From: Paenibacillus sp. PCH8
GTDB lineage: Bacteria > Bacillota > Bacilli > Paenibacillales > Paenibacillaceae
Direction of reading: 5' to 3'
Assembly: GCF_002968835.1 (NCBI RefSeq)
Contig: NZ_PKQK01000003.1
Location: 62,001-126,000, forward strand
Length of the DNA stretch: 64,000 nucleotides
Shown here: one piece after another, positions 59,577-64,000 of the stretch
Layout: the number at the start of each line of letters is the position of its first letter
Position numbering within the stretch: position 1 is the first letter of the stretch
Position numbers and translations under genes: made by a program
Notes under the pieces: model-generated
Told to the model about the DNA's origin: nothing
Database searches by the model: none
Seen by the model: only the letters and a program-made list of their open reading frames with translations

Positions 59577-59830
59577 TTAAGACGAAGGAGTTAGAAAAAC
59601 CGGAAAAATACAAAACGTAAGATGAGGCTTGGCCACCTCCTGCATGTATAATTGATCAACGGACAGGAGATTATTCGATATATTACAAGGGAGAGATTGA
59701 ACGTCCTGAGCCCAAAGAATGCCAGGGATAAGAAATTGCAGCTGTGTGGGAAGCTCCACATATTGTGGATAGGATAATGGGAGAACAGCACACACATGGC
59801 ATAAGGATTCCTTTAAGTAATAAGTTACTA
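59577..59830 (+). pseudogene. Short coding remnants before imm53
   Basis: One frame reads DEAWPPPACIIDQRTGDYSI then YYKGEIERPEPKECQG and stops; the next stretch reads EIAAVWEAPHIVDRIMGEQH. Both look protein-like but have no start codon or ribosome site. Family not recognised; position suggests the debris of another immunity-type gene. Confidence 0.35.
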
Positions 59831-59863
59831 TAGTAGAAAAAACCAAAAAAAGAGGTCATTACG

Positions 59864-60163
59864 ATGGATACCTTTAAATGGATTCAAAGCTGGTATTATG
59901 AGAACTGTGACGGTGATTGGGAACATTCATACGGTGTGAGAATTGATACTGTGGATAATCCTGGTTGGTCTGTCGAAATCGACTTGACGGATACATATCT
60001 AGAAGATGTGCCATTTGATTTGGTTGAAGAAGAAAGAAATGAGAAAGATTGGTACTACTGTATCGTGAGAGATGGAGTGTTTCACGGTGCAGGGGGAGCA
60101 ACAAATTTAGATGAGATACTTGATTGCTTTAAAAATTGGGCTTCGGGTTTGAATAGGAGTTAA
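59864..60163 (+). CDS. Imm53-family immunity protein
   Basis: 99 residues. The family pattern is well kept: FKWIQSWYYENCDGDWEHSY, GVRIDTVDNPGWSVEIDL, a DWYYCIV strand, FHGAGGATNLDEIL and a final FKNWA. Imm53 proteins neutralise toxins of polymorphic toxin systems, but no toxin gene is in the window, so it is an orphan immunity gene. It starts after AGAGG and is the only gene of this island that looks intact. Confidence 0.82.
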   Translation: MDTFKWIQSWYYENCDGDWEHSYGVRIDTVDNPGWSVEIDLTDTYLEDVPFDLVEEERNEKDWYYCIVRDGVFHGAGGATNLDEILDCFKNWASGLNRS

Positions 60164-60245
60164 TTGTGCACTGAATGAGGATGAGGCCTTGATTGGCTAA
60201 ATGTCTTTTAGTTTTTCTATAATAAACCATGGAGAGGATCAGCTG

Positions 60246-60696
60246 ATGTATCTAAAAGAATTTGAATTGGATTTACCGTATATTGTAGATGATAAAAATA
60301 TTGAATCTATAATGAAAAAGCAAAAATGTGAGTACAACGAAGCAACGAAATTAGATTATGAGTTAAATTGTAGATGGAAAAGACGCTCTTTTAGTATGGA
60401 AACTCGCTGTATTACAGCGATGTATGAACGTCTATTTGGGAAATACAAAACGAAAGATTGTTGGAAAGTCCTAATAGAATGTGTTGAAAACATTTCGGAT
60501 AAAAGGATTGTTAACGATTCTGGTGTGTGTTCGGTGCCAATCCAATTTAATTTGAATGAATTTAGTAAAAAAAATGATTTGGAGAAAAAAAAGATTACGC
60601 TTCGACTGCTAATAACTTACATGGGTATCTGATTTTGAAGTTGCTTTGATTAATAAAAAAGGCACTGAAAAGTATCCTGCAACCCTGGGACACTAA
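60246..60696 (+). pseudogene. Unrecognised immunity-island gene, probably internally deleted
   Basis: The frame from ATG 60246 (GAGAGG upstream; the longer start at 60201 has none) reads MYLKEFELDLPYIVDDKNIE and continues to a stop at 60630-60632. It is lysine-rich, AT-rich and soluble, of no family known to me. Directly after, in another frame, WVSDFEVALINKKGTEKYPA runs to TAA 60694-60696 and looks like the original C terminus. A deletion at about 60610-60625 is therefore likely. Base composition is lower in GC than neighbouring catabolic genes. Confidence 0.45.
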
Positions 60697-60743
60697 CTAA
60701 GAAGGCTGCATCAAATAATAAGAAATAGTAAGGGATAATAATA

Positions 60744-61152
60744 ATGAAAAAAAGAGTTTCGGTGAAGATAGGAGATGTCTTTTCAATAAGACTTAATCAG
60801 GATCGATATTGTTATGGACAAGTTGTTTCTAAAGGAAGAATATCAGATTGTTTGATTGTATTTGATATGGTATCGACGGAACACCCAACAGTAAGTGAAA
60901 TCACTTCTAAACCAATCATTTTCTTTAATACAGACTGTACACTCCAGGTACCTGGAATGTGATTGGTAATGCTCCAATACCAAACGTGACATTTCCGTTA
61001 TACAAAGTGGAAACTGAAGAAAGTATAATACGGGACTGATACTGATAGTGAAAACACGATTACCATTAATGAGGAGTTTCAAAATGAAATGAATACAACC
61101 GAAGATTTTAAAGTAGTTACCAATTCAAGGGAAGCAACAAAAAAAGTTAAAT
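60744..61152 (+). pseudogene. Imm26-like immunity gene with two frameshifts
   Basis: ATG 60744 opens VSVKIGDVFSIRLNQDRYCY, then GQVVSKGR and a stop at 60960-60962. A second frame then gives WNVIGNAPIPNVTFPLYKVE, and a third gives ITINEEFQNEMNTTEDFK to TGA near 61152. GDVF-I-L-----Y-YGQV plus I-GNAP-P---FP-YKV is the Imm26 pattern. Breaks fall near 60950 and at GGG 61032-61034. About 135 residues if repaired. Confidence 0.65.
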
Positions 61153-61160
61153 GAATGCTC

Positions 61161-61196
61161 AAAGAGTCTCTATTGCTATATTAGAGACTCTTTTTT
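61161..61196 (+). terminator. Intrinsic terminator ending the immunity island
   Basis: AAAGAGTCTCTA, 8-base loop, TTAGAGACTCTTTTTT. Confidence 0.88.
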
Positions 61197-61266
61197 ATAT
61201 GATCATACGTTGATAAGTTTAGGCAAGTATGCACAGACTTCTATACAATTTGTTTGTAATCAAAGG

Positions 61267-62288
61267 TTATGGTTTATTTGTCATTTGCGTTGCATGAAGC
61301 CCCAACAAGTGTTTTAGATTGTGATCAATACAATGATTATCGGCACTATTAATTCCACGACCAGCAAAATGACCCCAGATCGATTGTATCGGTTTAAACA
61401 TGGCATTAGGAATGAGCTTAGCTTCATATTCATTGTCATCCGCTGTACAGAAGAGATCCGTGCTCCCCGGCATGATGCAGGCGAGAGCTTTAATACTCTT
61501 CAGCGCCTTATCAAAATCTCCGTTATAGGAAGGATTGGCACTAATATCTGCGTGCTGACCTGTCCATAACATTGCCAAGACATTATGCGGGTCCATATTC
61601 ATAAAGCTACTTTCCCATACACCAGCCACAAAATCTTCCAAAGTTTCAAATCCCATCTCACGATACAACTCTCCTCTATAAAATGCGTGCGATAGTCCCC
61701 AACCTGCATAGACTCGGCCAACAGCGCGCATATCTTCAGAAGTCAGTTGGTCTAGTTTGCTACCAACCACAGACAGTAGTGGAGCTTTGACACCGTCCAT
61801 AACTACAGATGTGTGAGGCCAAGTCTTGGAAATTCCCGCAAACGGTGCAATTCGTTCTACCATCTCCGGATAACTCGCCCCCATTGAAATGCCTGAATGC
61901 CCCCATGGACCAACCAACTACGAGAGCTATTTTTTGAATCCCGAACTTCTCAGTCACCAGTCGATGCTGTAATCTAACGTTGTCATAGATCGTTACCTGC
62001 GGAAAATGAGCACGATGGAACGGGGGAGGTGTGTTTGTGGGAGATGAAGATAAGCCATTGCCCAGTAGATTGGGAATGATAATAAAATATTTTTCCGGAT
62101 CCAGTGCCATTCCCTCACCGATCAACCACTCATTCTGAACATGCTGGTCACCAAGCGCAGTTGGATAGACAATGACATTGTCTTTCTGTTTATTTAATTT
62201 CCCATAAGTCTTGTAAGCAAGAAAAGCATTGGGTAAGGTAACTTCCGATTGCAATTACATCACCTAAATTAAAAATTTCATAATCCAT
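61267..62288 (-). pseudogene. MetX-like alpha/beta hydrolase with three frameshifts
   Basis: ATG 62288 follows AAGGGAG and opens MDYEIFNLGDVI. After a shift near 62250-62256 the next frame reads LQSEVTLPNAFLAYKTYGKL, IVYPTALGDQHVQNEWLIGE and the nucleophile elbow VVGWSMG. Two C5 runs on the plus strand (61878-61882 and 61900-61904) each lack one base; repairing both gives GWSMGGIQAFQWGASYPEMV and onward to HADISANPSYNGDF and SIWGHFAGRG (catalytic His). Restored length is 341 residues, right for the homoserine-acetyltransferase-like family. Divergent from a LysR gene. Confidence 0.8.
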
Positions 62289-62432
62289 CGTATAATCGCT
62301 CCCTTCAAATGAAATCACCCACGTTAAGTGTGAGACTTCTTGTGCTTAGTATAGAGCTGTGGTACTTTTAAAAAAAGTGAACAGAATTCATACTAGTCAT
62401 CAATAATATTGAAAGTGAAAAGAGGAGCAAAG

Positions 62433-63335
62433 GTGGAATTACGTCAACTAAATACGTTTCGTACAGTTGCTTCAACATTGAATTTCACTCGTGCTGCGGA
62501 GGTTCTGAATTACGTTCCCTCCAATGTCACGATGCAAATTAAAGCATTGGAAGATGAGCTTGATGTTCGTCTCTTTGATCGTTTAGGTAAACATCTCGCG
62601 CTTACATCTGCGGGTAAACGTTTTTTAACTTATGTCCAGGAAGTTCTGGACAAGCTGGACGAAGCTCGCAGCGACGTTCATGACAATGAAAATCTAACCG
62701 GTACCTTGACGATAAGTGCCAATGAGGTGGTGTGTGCCTATAGACTTCCAACTGTCTTTCAACGGTTCCGTTCGCAGCACCCGGGAGTTCGTCTGATCTT
62801 CCGTTCTGTTCCAAATCAGGAGCTCAAGCAAAGACTATTTGAGGGAACTGCAGATATCGTCTATATGCTGGATGAACCCATTCGCTCAACTGGACTTTCC
62901 GTGGAGACATTGTTGGAAGAGAACTTCCGTTTGTTCGCTGCTCCAGAACATCGACTTGCCAAAGAGACCGAACTACAGCTGGAAGATTTCCACGGAGAAG
63001 TGTTCCTGACAAATGAAAAGGGCTGCCCCTATCGAACTATGTTTGACCGTTCATTTGAGAGAGAGGGCATTGACAGCATTACCTATTTAGAGTTTCAAAG
63101 TGCTGAAGCCATTAAGCAATGTGCAATTTCAGGTATCGGTATTGCCTTTCTTCCTGATTTTGTCACGGAAGCCGAAGTTGAACGGGGAGAACTTGTTGTC
63201 CTGCCATGGCAAGTTCCGGATTTGCATGTATACACACAGATGTTGTGGCATAAAGACAAGTGGCTATCACCGATTATATTATCTTTTATAGAAACAACAA
63301 GGGAAGTTTATAGAGACGATGAACGCATTAAATAG
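62433..63335 (+). CDS. LysR-family transcriptional regulator
   Basis: 300 residues from GTG 62433, five bases after AGAGGAG; TTG 62409 upstream has no site. Helix-turn-helix LNTFRTVASTLNFTRAAEVL then NYVPSNVTMQIKALEDELDV and LFDRLGKHLALTSAGKRFL. The effector domain spans about 90-295. It is divergent from the MetX-like gene (144 bp apart) and most likely controlled it; downstream an SDR fragment begins immediately. Confidence 0.92.
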   Translation: MELRQLNTFRTVASTLNFTRAAEVLNYVPSNVTMQIKALEDELDVRLFDRLGKHLALTSAGKRFLTYVQEVLDKLDEARSDVHDNENLTGTLTISANEVVCAYRLPTVFQRFRSQHPGVRLIFRSVPNQELKQRLFEGTADIVYMLDEPIRSTGLSVETLLEENFRLFAAPEHRLAKETELQLEDFHGEVFLTNEKGCPYRTMFDRSFEREGIDSITYLEFQSAEAIKQCAISGIGIAFLPDFVTEAEVERGELVVLPWQVPDLHVYTQMLWHKDKWLSPIILSFIETTREVYRDDERIK

Positions 63336-63562
63336 GTCCAGAACTGATCATGCATATTCGGGTGAATTCCCTTTGCCCAGGCTTCATCGACACACCAATT
63401 ATCCCGGAAGAGAGCAAGCAAGCACTCTCTGCAGCAACACCGATGAAACGCCTGGGTCAGGCAGACGAAATGGCGAAAGCTGTTCTGTTCCTGGCAAGCG
63501 ACGATTCTTCATACATGACAGGAAATAGCCTGATCGTAGACGGAGGATACACCGCTCAATAA
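63336..63562 (+). pseudogene. C-terminal fragment of a short-chain dehydrogenase
   Basis: In frame from about 63336: HIRVNSLCPGFIDTPI, then MKRLGQADEMAKAVLFLASD and YMTGNSLIVDGGYTAQ, the standard SDR C-terminal third. The Rossmann nucleotide site and the YxxxK catalytic pair are absent, since LysR coding sequence ends at 63335. The junction marks a deletion that removed roughly 180 residues. The original terminator at 63605 is kept. Confidence 0.85.
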
Positions 63563-63604
63563 TTGCAGCAATTGTCGAAGCACAAGAAAGAACATAGTCC
63601 CATT

Positions 63605-63633
63605 AAAAGTCGCTAATCTAGCGGCTTTTTTTT
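63605..63633 (+). terminator. Intrinsic terminator (recurrent type)
   Basis: AAAAGTCGCTA-ATC-TAGCGGCTTTTTTTTT. Confidence 0.9.
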
Positions 63634-63692
63634 CATTTTCACGGCACAAGAGCAGTTCCTGAGCCATGACAACTGGTAAATAGCGAGTTTGG

Positions 63693-64000
63693 TTATTCAT
63701 AATAGATGGCCTCATAAGGAAACTCTAACTTATTCATGCGATATTCTTTGGGCGACATGGACATATATTGCCGAAAAACTTTACCGAAATAGCTGGGACT
63801 GTCAAAGCCGCATTGTTGACCAATAAGAGAAATCGGAAGTTCCGTCGTGCGGAGTAGTCGGATTGCAACTTCAATGCGTCTGTCTTTGAGATAGGCTAGT
63901 GGTGAGGTCTTCTCTGATTTCTGAAATAACCTGCATAAATAATGTTTATTAATATCGCAGTGGCTGGCTAGCAGATCCAGCGTCAACGGGGCTGCATAAT
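63693..64000 (-). CDS. AraC-family regulator, C-terminal part (runs off the window)
   Basis: The frame is open to the right edge and ends at 63693. It encodes two helix-turn-helix units, LTLDLLASHCDINKHYLCRL and ISLIGQQCGFDSPSYFGKVF, with the closing MSMSPKEYRMN motif. The TTG at 63984-63986 is an internal codon, not a start. The sensor domain lies outside the window, so its target cannot be guessed. Confidence 0.88.
   Translation of the reverse strand, partial: YAAPLTLDLLASHCDINKHYLCRLFQKSEKTSPLAYLKDRRIEVAIRLLRTTELPISLIGQQCGFDSPSYFGKVFRQYMSMSPKEYRMNKLEFPYEAIYYE

Overview
The window reads as chromosomal DNA of a Paenibacillus-like, spore-forming, polysaccharide-degrading Firmicute. The evidence is a GerAB-type germination permease fragment at the left edge, S-layer-homology (SLH) surface proteins, YesN/YesM two-component pairs, LplABC-type sugar importers, several AraC regulators, GH43 and GH1 glycosidases, strong AGGAGG ribosome-binding sites and moderate GC. 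No rRNA, tRNA, CRISPR array, prophage or complete insertion sequence was seen. All family names come from motif recognition by eye; no database search was run.

Layout. 1-8034: germination permease fragment, GlsB/YeaQ-like membrane protein, ferritin-like protein, stand-alone methionine aminopeptidase, YcaQ-type glycosylase, a broken DinB gene, a Tn3 transposase remnant, an intact DinB protein and a DinG-type helicase. 8095-10616: divergent pdxR and pdxS, without pdxT. 10753-15379: two Fur-box-controlled genes (an iron-complex binding lipoprotein and an AraC regulator), with a TetR/PAF-acetylhydrolase-like pair and a cupin between them. 15516-20027: histidine kinase, response regulator, SLH protein and ankyrin lipoprotein, all on one strand. 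20162-22867: aldo/keto reductase pseudogene, a 42-residue protein, and an NCS2 purine permease behind a leader with mutually exclusive hairpins.

22980-30205 is a coherent catabolic cluster: a PrpD-family protein and a LysR regulator face two DJ-1/PfpI proteins, a beta-glucoside PTS and a phospho-beta-glucosidase. 30544-39034 holds an alpha/beta hydrolase, YesN/YesM and a convergent LplABC-type importer. 39486-48460 holds a frameshifted NAD(P)-binding protein, a DUF3131/glucoamylase-like secreted protein behind a LacI-type palindrome, an AraC/transglutaminase pair, a 5'-truncated methyltransferase and a 1337-residue SLH protein with four tandem 91-residue repeats. 48662-59071 is a xylan/pentose region: a lectin-like secreted protein, a GH43/AraC pair, then AraC, FAH-family protein, aldehyde dehydrogenase, YjhG/YagF-type dehydratase and GH43 xylosidase. 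The three middle enzymes match the lower half of the Weimberg (non-phosphorylative pentonate) pathway. 59093-61200 is a decaying island of orphan immunity-type genes. The right end carries a broken MetX-like hydrolase, a LysR regulator, an SDR fragment and an edge-truncated AraC regulator.

Two themes cross the window. One hairpin terminator (AAAGTCGCTA-loop-TAGCGGCTTTT) recurs six times behind unrelated genes. Many genes carry small deletions. Several of these are single-base contractions in short homopolymers whose correction restores full family length, so either sequencing error or ongoing gene decay must be considered.
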